Shown: positions 33,710 through 41,512 of the stretch, piece by piece | Layout of the letters: each line of letters begins with the position of its first letter | Position numbering within the stretch: position 1 is the stretch's first letter | Origin: Bacillota bacterium | Lineage (GTDB): Bacteria; Bacillota; Clostridia; Oscillospirales; Ruminococcaceae | Direction of reading: 5' to 3' | Assembly: GCA_029572815.1 (NCBI GenBank) | Contig: JAKPUQ010000188.1 | Span: 1 to 49,337 of the forward strand | DNA length: 49,337 bases | Notes under the pieces: model-generated | Seen by the model: the letters and a program-made list of their open reading frames with translations, nothing else | The model's database searches: none | What the model was told of the DNA's origin: nothing | Program-made: the position numbers and the translations under genes

Positions 33710-34831
33710 TTATTTTCCCCCATTAAGTCTTGCAGCGATAAAGTCTGCTGCGATGTGCTTTACCCAGTGGTACTGCTCACCAACGGGCATAGCGTGCATG
33801 ATGGTCTCCTCTGAGACATAAGCGGGCTTATCCTCGATGTGTATGCACTCCTTGTAGCCCTTTGCCTTGTCCAGGAGCTTCTGTGAAGCCTCGGGAGTCA
33901 TCCAGTTGTCGTCGCTGCTGTATACCATGAGGAAGTCAGACTTGTGAGTGCCCTCCTCAAGCTTTCTCATACCCTCAAGGTAATCGTCGCTGTACTGGTA
34001 GGAGCTCCACTTGCCGCGCTTCATCCATACGGGGATGCTGTCCTGGTCGGCGAAGTTCATAAGGAGCGGGAACAGGCTTACGCAGACCTTTGCGTTCTTG
34101 CGCTTTACTGTTGAACGGAAGGCATAGCCGCCGCCCATGCAGAGACCAAAGTTGCCCAGGTTTGTACTGCTGAGCTTGTCTGTGCTGTCGATGAACTTGT
34201 ATATGCCCTCGAAGGCTGCCTCTATCTGCTTGCCTCCGCACTTGATGCCGTTGTGGATAATGGCACCGCCTGCACCGGGCATATCGGGAGTGATAACTGC
34301 GATGCCTCTCTCATTGAGGGGAGCAGCCAGCATCTCCAGCTCCTCCTTGCAGCTTCCGATACCGGAATATGTGAGAACTACGGGATAGTCCTTCTTTCTT
34401 CCCGAGTCGGGGTAGTGTATATAAGCGGGGAGCTTGCCGAACTTTGTATCTATCTCCACATACTGTATCCTGTTCTTGCAGAGCCTGATATAGCGCTTGT
34501 AGCTCTCCTCAAGACCGCTGTAGATCTCTCTCTTGTGCTCAACGTCCTCGATGTTTATCATAAAGCAGGCATAATGGCACTGTGCCACCATCTTTGCGTA
34601 TTCTCTTGCTGAGATCCTGTTGCCTGCTGCCTCAGCCTTGTCGCGGAGCTCGGCATAGCGGTCTATCTTGGCGTGCCACTCGTCGAGCCAGACGCTCTGT
34701 ATCTGCTTGCCGCTCTTTACCTTGATGCTGTCTATCTTCTTGAAGATATACTCCAGGTCGAAGGGATCAGCACCGTAGAGCAGTGAACGTGTTGCCACGG
34801 GATTGAGAAGGTCTCTGATTGCCCATTTCAT
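33710..34831 (-). CDS. Alpha/beta hydrolase with Cys nucleophile (FrsA/dienelactone-hydrolase-like)
   Basis: 373 residues. A helical N-terminal ~120-residue cap precedes an alpha/beta hydrolase core (VVLTYSGIGSCKEELEML, oxyanion region; nucleophile elbow FGLCMGGGYAF; a C-terminal His in MHAMPVGEQYHW). The elbow is G-x-C-x-G, as in dienelactone hydrolases, not the usual Ser. Cap-bearing relatives act in polyketide shortening or cyclisation (fungal Ayg1 type) and in pigment pathways. Here it is in mid-operon next to the acyl ligase, so it may release or cyclise the product; this is inference. Confidence 0.8.
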   Translation of the reverse strand: MKWAIRDLLNPVATRSLLYGADPFDLEYIFKKIDSIKVKSGKQIQSVWLDEWHAKIDRYAELRDKAEAAGNRISAREYAKMVAQCHYACFMINIEDVEHKREIYSGLEESYKRYIRLCKNRIQYVEIDTKFGKLPAYIHYPDSGRKKDYPVVLTYSGIGSCKEELEMLAAPLNERGIAVITPDMPGAGGAIIHNGIKCGGKQIEAAFEGIYKFIDSTDKLSSTNLGNFGLCMGGGYAFRSTVKRKNAKVCVSLFPLLMNFADQDSIPVWMKRGKWSSYQYSDDYLEGMRKLEEGTHKSDFLMVYSSDDNWMTPEASQKLLDKAKGYKECIHIEDKPAYVSEETIMHAMPVGEQYHWVKHIAADFIAARLNGGK

Positions 34832-34857
34832 ATTTATCTTTTCCTTTCGTTACAATG

Positions 34858-35214
34858 TCAGCCTGTATACCGCCACGCGCCCTCGCGTGTCATTTCCGTG
34901 AACTGCATATATATGCGGTATGGGTCGACTTTGGTATGCTTCTGTATGAGACTGAGCATCCTGTCTGCAAGCTCCTTGAGGAAGGCAGCCTTGTTGTCTG
35001 CATACTCCTGAGGGAGAATGTATCTGAACTCTGCGAAGAATACGGTATCCTCGGAGCGGTTCATGTACATTGAGCAGTCGTCCAGCATTACCATAATGGC
35101 AGGCAGGGGCTTTTTAAGTATCTCAGCCAGCTCTGTTGCAGCCTCGTCCAGGAAAGTGGTCCTGTCGGCAGGGGAGCTGAACCTGAAATTAGTCTTCATC
35201 TGTGCTATCGGCAT
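34858..35214 (-). CDS. MIF/tautomerase-superfamily protein
   Basis: 118 residues. The protein begins Met-Pro, which leaves the catalytic N-terminal Pro1 after Met removal. The MIF-like pattern is visible: MKTNFRFS at the first strand, LAEILKKPLPAIMVMLDD in the middle and DPYRIYMQFTEMTREGAW at the end. These enzymes interconvert keto and enol forms such as phenylpyruvate. In this operon it could adjust a keto/enol or double-bond position in the product. A tautomerase inside an ACP-based pathway is unusual. Confidence 0.85.
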   Translation of the reverse strand: MPIAQMKTNFRFSSPADRTTFLDEAATELAEILKKPLPAIMVMLDDCSMYMNRSEDTVFFAEFRYILPQEYADNKAAFLKELADRMLSLIQKHTKVDPYRIYMQFTEMTREGAWRYTG

Positions 35215-35246
35215 GATTATTTATCCTTTCATCGGAGCTGAGCGAC

Positions 35247-36458
35247 TCAGCCCTCGTATCTCTTGAGTACCAGTGTGGCGTTGTGACCGCCGAAGCCGAA
35301 GGAGTTGGAGATAGCAACGTCTACCTTGTGCTCCTGAGGCTTGTTGGGAACGTAATTGAGGTCAAGCTCCGGGTCGGGCTCGTCATAGTGGATAGTAGGA
35401 GGAACGAGACCTGTCTCGATAGCCTTGATGCAGGCAATAGCCTCCAGGGCGCCGCCTGCGCCGAGAGTGTGACCTATAGAAGCCTTTACAGATGACATGG
35501 GGATATCGTAAGCCCTCTTGCCGAAGACTTCCTTTACTGCCATTGTCTCATAGAGGTCATTGAGACCTGTTGATGTGCCATGAGCGTTGATGTAGTCAAC
35601 ATCGTCGGGTGTGAGGCCTGCGTTGTCCAGAGCCATTCTCATTGACTCAGCCATGCATACGCCGTCTGTCTTGGGAGCTGTCAGGTTAAATGCTTCGCCG
35701 CACATTGCAGCGCCTGCAAGCTCACAGTATATCTTAGCGCCTCTTGCCTTTGCCGACTCCTCAGACTCAAGGATAACGGTGCCGCCGCCTTCGCCCATGA
35801 TGAAGCCGTCACGGTTCTTTGTGAAGGGGCGTGCAGCTGTGTCTGGGTCAGGATTTACGGACATAGCGAGAAGCTGATTGAATCCGCTTATTACAAGGTG
35901 TGTTACAGTATTCGAGATACCTCCTGCGACGACCATATCGCAGAGTCCCGATTCGATGAACTGCTTTCCGAGAGCGATGGCATACGCAGATGAAGCGCAG
36001 GCTGTGCTCACATTGAATGCAGGTCCTGTGAAACCATATCTTATTGAAACCAGTGCGGGGAGCTCATTGGGCATTTTCTTCAGAGTGATGTTGAGGGGCT
36101 TTTCAAGCTCATAGTCCTCATAGGAGTTATCGATAACTCCGTAGATAACGCCGACTCTGCTGCCGTCATAGGAGGCAGTATCCACTCCGCAGTCGGCAAC
36201 AGCCTCTCCTGCGGAAGCAAGGCCCATTCTTGTAGTGGTAGTTGTAGCGTTGAGCTGACGCTTTTTCCAGTACTTTCCTGCCTCTGCCTCGAAGGAGTCG
36301 TCCACCTCGGCAGCAACAGTAGTATCATGATTATCGAGAGGGATACGGGTGATAGTTCTCATTCCGCACTTGCCCGAAATGAGCCCGTCCCAGTAATCTG
36401 CGGCAGTATTGCCAACAGAAGTCACGGCACCTATGCCTGTGATAACAACTTTTTTCAT
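35247..36458 (-). CDS. Beta-ketoacyl-ACP synthase (FabF-like, KAS II)
   Basis: 403 residues. It begins KKVVITGIGAVTSVGN. Active-site Cys lies in VSTACASSAYA, the two catalytic His in YINAHGTSTGLND and KASIGHTLGAGG, and the end is NSFGFGGHNATLVL. It is a full-length elongating ketosynthase that joins an acyl chain with malonyl-ACP by decarboxylative condensation. No chain-length-factor partner is present, so it is not a classical type II PKS heterodimer. Confidence 0.94.
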   Translation of the reverse strand: MKKVVITGIGAVTSVGNTAADYWDGLISGKCGMRTITRIPLDNHDTTVAAEVDDSFEAEAGKYWKKRQLNATTTTTRMGLASAGEAVADCGVDTASYDGSRVGVIYGVIDNSYEDYELEKPLNITLKKMPNELPALVSIRYGFTGPAFNVSTACASSAYAIALGKQFIESGLCDMVVAGGISNTVTHLVISGFNQLLAMSVNPDPDTAARPFTKNRDGFIMGEGGGTVILESEESAKARGAKIYCELAGAAMCGEAFNLTAPKTDGVCMAESMRMALDNAGLTPDDVDYINAHGTSTGLNDLYETMAVKEVFGKRAYDIPMSSVKASIGHTLGAGGALEAIACIKAIETGLVPPTIHYDEPDPELDLNYVPNKPQEHKVDVAISNSFGFGGHNATLVLKRYEG

Positions 36459-36484
36459 AACTTTACCTCATATCTCCGATCTTA

Positions 36485-37606
36485 TTACTTAAAGAGCGCA
36501 TCCCACGCACTCTTTTCCCTATATGAATACGAGCCGAAGCCTGTCTTTGCACTGAGCTCATCGAGAGCTGCGAAAAGTGCCTCTGCACCGTATTTCTCAT
36601 AATAGAAGGCGGGAGCCTCGGCAAGTCCGAGAGTATCCTGCACCGCCTCTGTCAGAACAGCGGTATCGCCGCTGTAATCATTTGCGGCATTGACTGTTTC
36701 ATTGAGTATCAGAGCTGCCATATAAAGGGCAGCCTTTCCACAGTCAGCGCCTGTTTCGCTCTCACGCTCAGACATGAAGTCGAGGAAGCTGAGAGTTTCC
36801 TTCGGGCAGCCCTCTGCCAGCCAGCCGTTCATCTTTTCACAGCCGTAGCCCAGGAGGCCCTTGTTGCGCTCTATGCGGAAGTTATCGGGGCTGCCTGCCA
36901 TGAGTCCGAGACCCACGCTGTCCAGCACCTCAAAGGGGTCAGCAATTGCGAACATCTCTCCCAGAGCCTTTCTCACCTCGGGCACGGAAGCACCGAAGCT
37001 CTCTCTCAGGTATATAGCGTGAGAGACCATGCAGGCAAGTATCTGGTTGAGATAGATGTGGTATTCGCCCGAGAAGACAATGGGCTTCTTGCCCGCAGCC
37101 TTTACCAGCTGTGCAGCCTTTTCTGCGGAAGCCTCAGATGTCTCGGGGAGCACATTCAGCTCCACGAAGCCTGTGAGCTTCACGGGGTAGAAGAAGTGCA
37201 GACCGAAGCAGCGCTCCTTGTGGGGGATATCCGCGAATACCGAGGGGATATCCAGCGATGATGTATTGGAAAGCAGCAGACAGTCATCCGAGACAGCTGC
37301 GGCTGCTTTTGCAAACAGCTCCTTCTTGGCGTCCATGTTCTCGAAAACGGCTTCTATGACAACGTCACAGCCGCTGAGAGCGGAGGTATCGTCGGTGAAT
37401 AAGAAGGAGTCCTTCTTGAATTCATACTGCTCCTCGGTGAGCTTCTTGCGCTTCAGGCTCTTGCCGAGAGTCTTGAGAACGGCTGCGGTGTTCTCCTCAG
37501 CGCCGAAGAGGTCGATGACCACGAACTGCGCGTCGGGGAGCTTGTCAAAGAACAGGGAAAAGATGTCCTTTCCCATTTTTCCGTAGCCCGCTATTCCTAT
37601 TTTCAT
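36485..37606 (-). CDS. 3-hydroxyacyl-CoA dehydrogenase-family protein
   Basis: 373 residues. The N-terminal Rossmann motif is KIGIAGYGKMGKDIF. LSNTSSLDIPSVFAD and the catalytic region CFGLHFFYPVKLTGFVEL match the Hbd/FadB dehydrogenase family. A second helical C-terminal domain makes it ~90 residues longer than Hbd (~282). It would reduce the 3-keto group left by the ketosynthase, replacing the FabG-type reductase that is absent here. Confidence 0.9.
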   Translation of the reverse strand: MKIGIAGYGKMGKDIFSLFFDKLPDAQFVVIDLFGAEENTAAVLKTLGKSLKRKKLTEEQYEFKKDSFLFTDDTSALSGCDVVIEAVFENMDAKKELFAKAAAAVSDDCLLLSNTSSLDIPSVFADIPHKERCFGLHFFYPVKLTGFVELNVLPETSEASAEKAAQLVKAAGKKPIVFSGEYHIYLNQILACMVSHAIYLRESFGASVPEVRKALGEMFAIADPFEVLDSVGLGLMAGSPDNFRIERNKGLLGYGCEKMNGWLAEGCPKETLSFLDFMSERESETGADCGKAALYMAALILNETVNAANDYSGDTAVLTEAVQDTLGLAEAPAFYYEKYGAEALFAALDELSAKTGFGSYSYREKSAWDALFK

Positions 37607-37608
37607 AT

Positions 37609-38313
37609 TTATGCCTCCCTGCCTGACTTGTAGGAGTATATGTACTCCTTATAGCGTGAGGGGTCAAAGTCTCCGAAGTTTGCGGAGATATATTCAATGA
37701 GGCTTACAGCCTCGGGAACGCCCTGCTTCTTGTCGGCGAAGATATCAGCCCAGCCGAGAGCGAATGCATCGTCAGCGGAGATGAGCTCTCCCGACATAAC
37801 GAGGGTGTATGCGTTCTGAGTGCCGCATATCTCGATAGTTCTTGCAACGCCGCCGAGAGCGGGGAGAATGCCGAATGTGGATTCGGGCTGACCTACTCTT
37901 GCGTTCTTCTCGATTATCCTGTAATGGCTGTTGACAGCTATCTCGCTGCCCGAACCGATACAGAAGCCCGTTACCACGCTTACCACGGGGAACGGGAGCT
38001 CTCTCAGGAATGTGAAGAAGTGCTTTTGTCTGATGTGACCCTCAGGGAGCACTCCTGTGGAGTCGTCGTAGGTCTCGTTTGCGGAACGATCGGCAAGAGC
38101 GTCAACATCGGCGCCTACACTGAAGTGGCGGCCTGCGCCCTTGATAATGAGTCCCTTGTATTTTCCTGCGGCAGCCTTTTCCTCTATCTCAGCCATGACT
38201 GCTTCGTATTCCTTGAAGAAATCGGCTGTCATAAGGTTGTTGCCGGGCATATTCATGGAGAGTATCAGGATACCGTCCTGCTCCTCCAGTATCATACCGT
38301 TATTCTCATTCAT
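37609..38313 (-). CDS. Enoyl-CoA hydratase/isomerase (crotonase family)
   Basis: 234 residues. It has IIKGAGRHFSVGADVDAL (first oxyanion-hole loop), VTGFCIGSGSEIAVN (second oxyanion Gly) and GQPESTFGILPALGG with a Glu at the catalytic position. It would dehydrate the 3-hydroxyacyl intermediate or shift its double bond. Its start overlaps the degenerate crotonase-like gene by 8 bases. Confidence 0.92.
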   Translation of the reverse strand: MNENNGMILEEQDGILILSMNMPGNNLMTADFFKEYEAVMAEIEEKAAAGKYKGLIIKGAGRHFSVGADVDALADRSANETYDDSTGVLPEGHIRQKHFFTFLRELPFPVVSVVTGFCIGSGSEIAVNSHYRIIEKNARVGQPESTFGILPALGGVARTIEICGTQNAYTLVMSGELISADDAFALGWADIFADKKQGVPEAVSLIEYISANFGDFDPSRYKEYIYSYKSGREA

Positions 38314-38758
38314 TGGAGTTACCTCCGTTCTTGTCAGCCATCAGTCGGTAGAAGGCCCTTGACTCTGTGGCAAGTACCTCTTCCGCGGGAGCAGTACGCG
38401 CTTTGATGAAGCAGGCGTTTATCTCCCGTATCTGCTTTTTTGTCTTGTCCTTGTAAAGCTTTGCCACGTACTCGTCAGCCTCATCTGCTTTAAGCACCAT
38501 ATCGGCCGCGGAAGCCAGCTCATCGCTGACGCTGCCATCGGATACCACAGCAGACATGAAATCAGCCTCACGAAGGAACCTTGCTGCCTCAGCCTTTTCG
38601 CTTTCGTCATTGCCGAGAGCGGTGTTTCCATCGGCATAGATGAGCAGCAAGCAAGGCTCGCCGAGCTGCTCTCTTTCCTGTGAGAGCTGATACAGCGAGC
38701 TTAACTGACAAACTTTTGTCACGATATCATTTGCGGTTATTGTCATCGTCTTCGTCAT
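38306..38758 (-). CDS. Small protein resembling a degenerate crotonase
   Basis: 150 residues, not assigned to a family with confidence. The C-terminal half (DEYVAKLYKDKTKKQIREIN..EEVLATESRAFYRLMADK) has the helical tail pattern of enoyl-CoA hydratases, but neither oxyanion-hole loop nor a catalytic Glu is visible. It lies between two intact crotonases and overlaps both neighbours (32 and 8 bases). It could be a non-catalytic subunit or scaffold. The start may be the ATG at 38746, which has G-rich sequence at suitable distance. Confidence 0.6.
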   Translation of the reverse strand: MTKTMTITANDIVTKVCQLSSLYQLSQEREQLGEPCLLLIYADGNTALGNDESEKAEAARFLREADFMSAVVSDGSVSDELASAADMVLKADEADEYVAKLYKDKTKKQIREINACFIKARTAPAEEVLATESRAFYRLMADKNGGNSNE

Positions 38759-39149
38759 CCCCCTCGAGACAAGCCCTTACCGCCTCAGGTATATCGCTTA
38801 TCATGCGATCCTTGTTTACATAGGCGAGCTTGCCTGTGACTCTGCATGCAACAAGACCCGTGTTCTTGTTTATTATGTTATGCTTGTAGCTGACTATGCC
38901 CCCCGAGCAGGAGACCTCAGTGTCTATCCTGACCTCGTCAAGGAGCCTCAGCTCATGAATGTATCTTTGGGTGCTTTCCATTACCACGGGGAAAAGCCCT
39001 TCCTCCACTATCACCGCCAGCAGACCGTGTACCTTGAAGAAGTTCCACAGAGCTGTCTCTGCGTACTGAAGGTAAACGGAGTTGTTGACGTGACCGAAGG
39101 AATCAAGTTCATATCCTCTTACAGTCAGTCTGTACGAGCTTCTTCTCAT
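38727..39149 (-). CDS. Hotdog-fold acyl thioesterase (YbgC/4HBT type)
   Basis: 140 residues. The N-terminal RGYELDSFGHVNNSVYLQYAE is the 4HBT signature, with the catalytic Asp/Glu position and HVNN. It should hydrolyse an acyl-CoA or acyl-ACP. Its ATG overlaps the upstream crotonase stop (ATGA), and GGAGG is 10 bases before. The C-terminus is very acidic. Confidence 0.9.
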   Translation of the reverse strand: MRRSSYRLTVRGYELDSFGHVNNSVYLQYAETALWNFFKVHGLLAVIVEEGLFPVVMESTQRYIHELRLLDEVRIDTEVSCSGGIVSYKHNIINKNTGLVACRVTGKLAYVNKDRMISDIPEAVRACLEGDDEDDDNNRK

Positions 39150-39865
39150 TTCTTTGAAGCCTCCGCCAGAGCTGCTTCAAATTTGCCCTTTGAGGGGTCT
39201 TCAGCTCCCTCTGAGGCAAGATTTATAGTGTCTATGATAGCCCGTATCTGGGTGAGGGATTTGCCGCTGAGCAGCTCCTTCACGAAGGCTACGGTCTCAT
39301 CGAATGAATTCTTATTTTCGCTGAGCTTTGTGACGAGACCCATCTCCAGGGCTTCCTTAGCGCCTATCATCTCGCCGCAGAGTATCATGCTGAGAGCCTT
39401 TTCCCTGCCCAGCAGTCTGTACAGGCGCTCCATACCGCCCATACCGGGAACAACGCCGTGCATTATCTCGGGAAGGCCGAGAAAAGCAGAGGGCGATGCT
39501 ATCCTGAACTGACAGCTCAGTGCTATTTCAAGTCCGCCGCCGAAGCAGCCGCCGTTGATGGCTGCCGCAGTTATCAGCGGGAGCTTCTCTATTGTGCGCA
39601 GAAGCTCTCTTGCGTTTTCAAGCTTTGCCGAAAGGTCGGTGCCGCCTGCCTCGCCGAAGAGCGATACGTCAGCGCCGTGGGAGAAATGTCTGCCCTTGCC
39701 TGTAATGATAAGAGCCCCCACCTGAGGATTTTCGTCCAGCCAGCCGAGGAACTCCTTACGGTCTATGAATTCGGGCTCGGAGAGAAGATTCTTCGGGCCG
39801 TTGTCAATGGTAAGTACAGCAATATTATCCTCGGCATGAAGCTCGGATAAATTCGACTTTAACAT
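39146..39865 (-). CDS. Enoyl-CoA hydratase/isomerase (crotonase family)
   Basis: 239 residues. LIITGKGRHFSHGADVSLF and AINGGCFGGGLEIALSC provide the two oxyanion-hole loops; PEIMHGVVPGMGGMERLYR carries the catalytic Glu region. It differs from the crotonase at 37609, so two sequential steps or two chain lengths may be handled. It is separated by 9 bases from the upstream ACP. Confidence 0.92.
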   Translation of the reverse strand: MLKSNLSELHAEDNIAVLTIDNGPKNLLSEPEFIDRKEFLGWLDENPQVGALIITGKGRHFSHGADVSLFGEAGGTDLSAKLENARELLRTIEKLPLITAAAINGGCFGGGLEIALSCQFRIASPSAFLGLPEIMHGVVPGMGGMERLYRLLGREKALSMILCGEMIGAKEALEMGLVTKLSENKNSFDETVAFVKELLSGKSLTQIRAIIDTINLASEGAEDPSKGKFEAALAEASKK

Positions 39866-39874
39866 TCAGACCTC

Positions 39875-40177
39875 TCACTGATTGACGATGTCGTTGCCGT
39901 ACTGATAGATCTTGCAGAACATCTCTACAACGTCGCTCATAGTATCCATGGGAGCCTTGAGCATATACTTGCCGATGCTCTGGAGCTTGATGTCCATGTC
40001 GTACTTGTCAGCTGTCATCTCTATAAGTTCAACGAACATGAGTGAATCGCTTCCCAGATCCTCCTGAGGATTGGTCTCCATAGTGATCTCGCTCTTGTCT
40101 ACTTCACATTCCTCTGCGTAGTAGTCGAAGATCATGTCCTTGATTTCCTGTCTGATCTCATCTGTGATCTCTCTCAT
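39875..40177 (-). CDS. Acyl carrier protein (first)
   Basis: 100 residues from the ATG at 40177, which GGAGG precedes by 7 bases; an upstream in-frame ATG at 40213 lacks this. The phosphopantetheine Ser is in EDLGSDSLMFVEL. It lies second in the operon right after the acyltransferase, so it probably carries the malonyl extender or growing chain. It is ~20 residues longer than FAS ACP at the C-terminus. Confidence 0.9.
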   Translation of the reverse strand: MREITDEIRQEIKDMIFDYYAEECEVDKSEITMETNPQEDLGSDSLMFVELIEMTADKYDMDIKLQSIGKYMLKAPMDTMSDVVEMFCKIYQYGNDIVNQ

Positions 40178-40240
40178 AATAAAACCTCCATAATAATTGT
40201 CTTTCCCTTTCATTGGGTGTGCTTATATTTATCTGAAAAT

Positions 40241-41131
40241 TCACACATCTTCGAGAGTGTAAATTTTGCATTTTCTGCTTACCCGTGAGAACTTGCTCAC
40301 GGCGCCGTTGGCGCTTACGTCGAAGAACTCGGTGACGCCCAGCTCCTCAAGCTTCTGAACTGCCAGATCCCAGCGTATGGGAGTGTACACATTCAGCTGA
40401 TTTTCTCTCATCACCTGCTGACCTGTGGTCATGACCTCTCTGTCGAATATAGAGAGTATGGGGTAGGCGGGAGCGCTGTATTCTGTAGAAGCACAGAAAT
40501 CCACATATTCCTGTGAATACTGCTTCATGATGGGGTGGTGGTAGGCAACGCCGGTACCGAAGCTGAATGCCTTGATGGCGCCCTCGTTCTGACAGAGGAG
40601 GAGAGCCTTCTCAACGGTGCTTGCCTTGCCGCTTACCATGACGTGGAACTTTGAGTTGCCGCTTCCGATGACCAGTTCATCGGGAGAGAACTTATCTGCG
40701 AAGAGCTCCTCTATATCATTGTAGGAGAAGCCGATGACGATGCCCATATCGAGCTTCTGGTCATGCTCCTCAAGACAGCGCATGGTAGCGCGGTTCATCA
40801 TGATTATATCATGTGCGAATTCGTGGGGCACCGAGCCGAAGCAGCCGCTTATGCTGACTATTCCCGAGCTGTATCCCGCACCGATGTCGGGGATTATGCC
40901 CTTGTCTATGTAATGCTCGAAAACGACCCTGTCGCAGATGAGTGAGATTATCCACTCAGCGACTCTGCCGTCGTAAGCCTTGTTCTTTTCAAGGTCCATG
41001 CTGAGTCCCAGTCTTCCGAATGCCTGACTGAGGTAGTGCTCGTACTTGTCCATGAGTTCGGGCGGCAGCTTTACAAGAAGCTTTTCGGGCTTTGAGCCGA
41101 TGCCGTTGAACAGGAACGCTCTGTTGTACAT
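40241..41131 (-). CDS. FabD-like malonyl/acyl transferase
   Basis: 296 residues. It starts MYNRAFLFNGIGSKPEKLL, as in acyltransferases (FLFPGQGSQ-type loop). The nucleophile elbow reads GAGYSSGIVSISG, so the usual GHSxG is GYSSG, keeping Ser but changing the preceding His to Tyr. A catalytic His occurs in TGVAYHHPIM, and the C-terminal FFDVSANGAVSKF matches the FabD end. It should load extender units onto the ACP. It is the first gene of the operon, after a strong promoter. Confidence 0.85.
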   Translation of the reverse strand: MYNRAFLFNGIGSKPEKLLVKLPPELMDKYEHYLSQAFGRLGLSMDLEKNKAYDGRVAEWIISLICDRVVFEHYIDKGIIPDIGAGYSSGIVSISGCFGSVPHEFAHDIIMMNRATMRCLEEHDQKLDMGIVIGFSYNDIEELFADKFSPDELVIGSGNSKFHVMVSGKASTVEKALLLCQNEGAIKAFSFGTGVAYHHPIMKQYSQEYVDFCASTEYSAPAYPILSIFDREVMTTGQQVMRENQLNVYTPIRWDLAVQKLEELGVTEFFDVSANGAVSKFSRVSRKCKIYTLEDV

Positions 41132-41160
41132 TTATAATACTCCTTATTATTTATAAATAC

Positions 41161-41189
41161 ATATTAACACCTATTCAAGGCGCTGTCAA
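41161..41189 (-). promoter_or_regulatory. Promoter of the 13-gene biosynthetic operon
   Basis: On the minus strand a perfect TTGACA (41189-41184) and TAATAT (41166-41161) are spaced 17 bases. The ATG at 41131 follows after AAGGAG, giving a short leader of ~20-25 bases with no room for a riboswitch. Confidence 0.8.
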
Positions 41190-41251
41190 TAGGAAAAGGG
41201 GGCGTAAGGGATATTTTTGAGAAAAACGATAAAAAATTCACATACTCAGAA

Positions 41252-41280
41252 TTGAATTTTATAAATTAGTGCAATTATAC
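41252..41280 (+). promoter_or_regulatory. Promoter of a candidate small RNA
   Basis: TTGAAT at 41252-41257 and TTATAC at 41275-41280, spaced 17 bases, pointing away from the biosynthetic operon into a stretch with no open reading frame. Confidence 0.55.
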
Positions 41281-41286
41281 CCCAAG

Positions 41287-41506
41287 TAATATTTCTGTGA
41301 CGCCTCGGTAAACGTCGATCCTGTACAGCTGAAAACTACGGTATATGTCGGAATAACCCGCACAGGAAAAAGGTTCGCGGGAACCGCACGGGCTGCCCTG
41401 AGAACGGAGCCGCGCAGCTGACTTAAAGCCTATTATACTGCGGGGCGATTTATGTGCTATTGCTGTAAGGCCATAAAAAGCCTTTTCCTGTGTGGGAAAA
41501 GGCTTT
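41287..41506 (+). ncRNA. Candidate structured non-coding RNA, ~200-220 nt
   Basis: The region after the 41252-41280 promoter has no coding potential, is far more GC-rich than the spacer around it, and contains paired segments: a perfect GGTTC/GAACC hairpin near 41372-41384, GGCT/AGCC pairing near 41391-41410 and two CAGCTG-containing arms. It ends in the hairpin at 41477-41506. Size and isolation resemble 6S RNA or the raiA-type RNA of Clostridia. I could not match it to a consensus of either, nor to cobalamin, TPP or lysine riboswitches. Confidence 0.45.
41477..41506. terminator. Terminator of the ECF S-component gene (and possibly the small RNA)
   Basis: AAAGCCTTTTCC and GGAAAAGGCTTT form a perfect 12-bp stem around TGTGTG. 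The minus strand continues with a T run, so it primarily ends the gene at 41513; the stem's own TTT may stop plus-strand transcription too. Confidence 0.85.
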
Positions 41507-41512
41507 CTGGGT

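Noticed and set aside
31200..41131. HMG-type beta-branching cassette of a trans-AT polyketide pathway
   Set aside because: KS, ACP and two crotonases are present, but no HMG-CoA synthase homologue and no modular PKS are seen in the window.
41287..41480. Cobalamin, TPP or lysine riboswitch
   Set aside because: Short resemblances (CTGAGA, GGGAACC) occur, but the conserved B12 box or TPP core is absent, and no gene follows on the plus strand for it to control.
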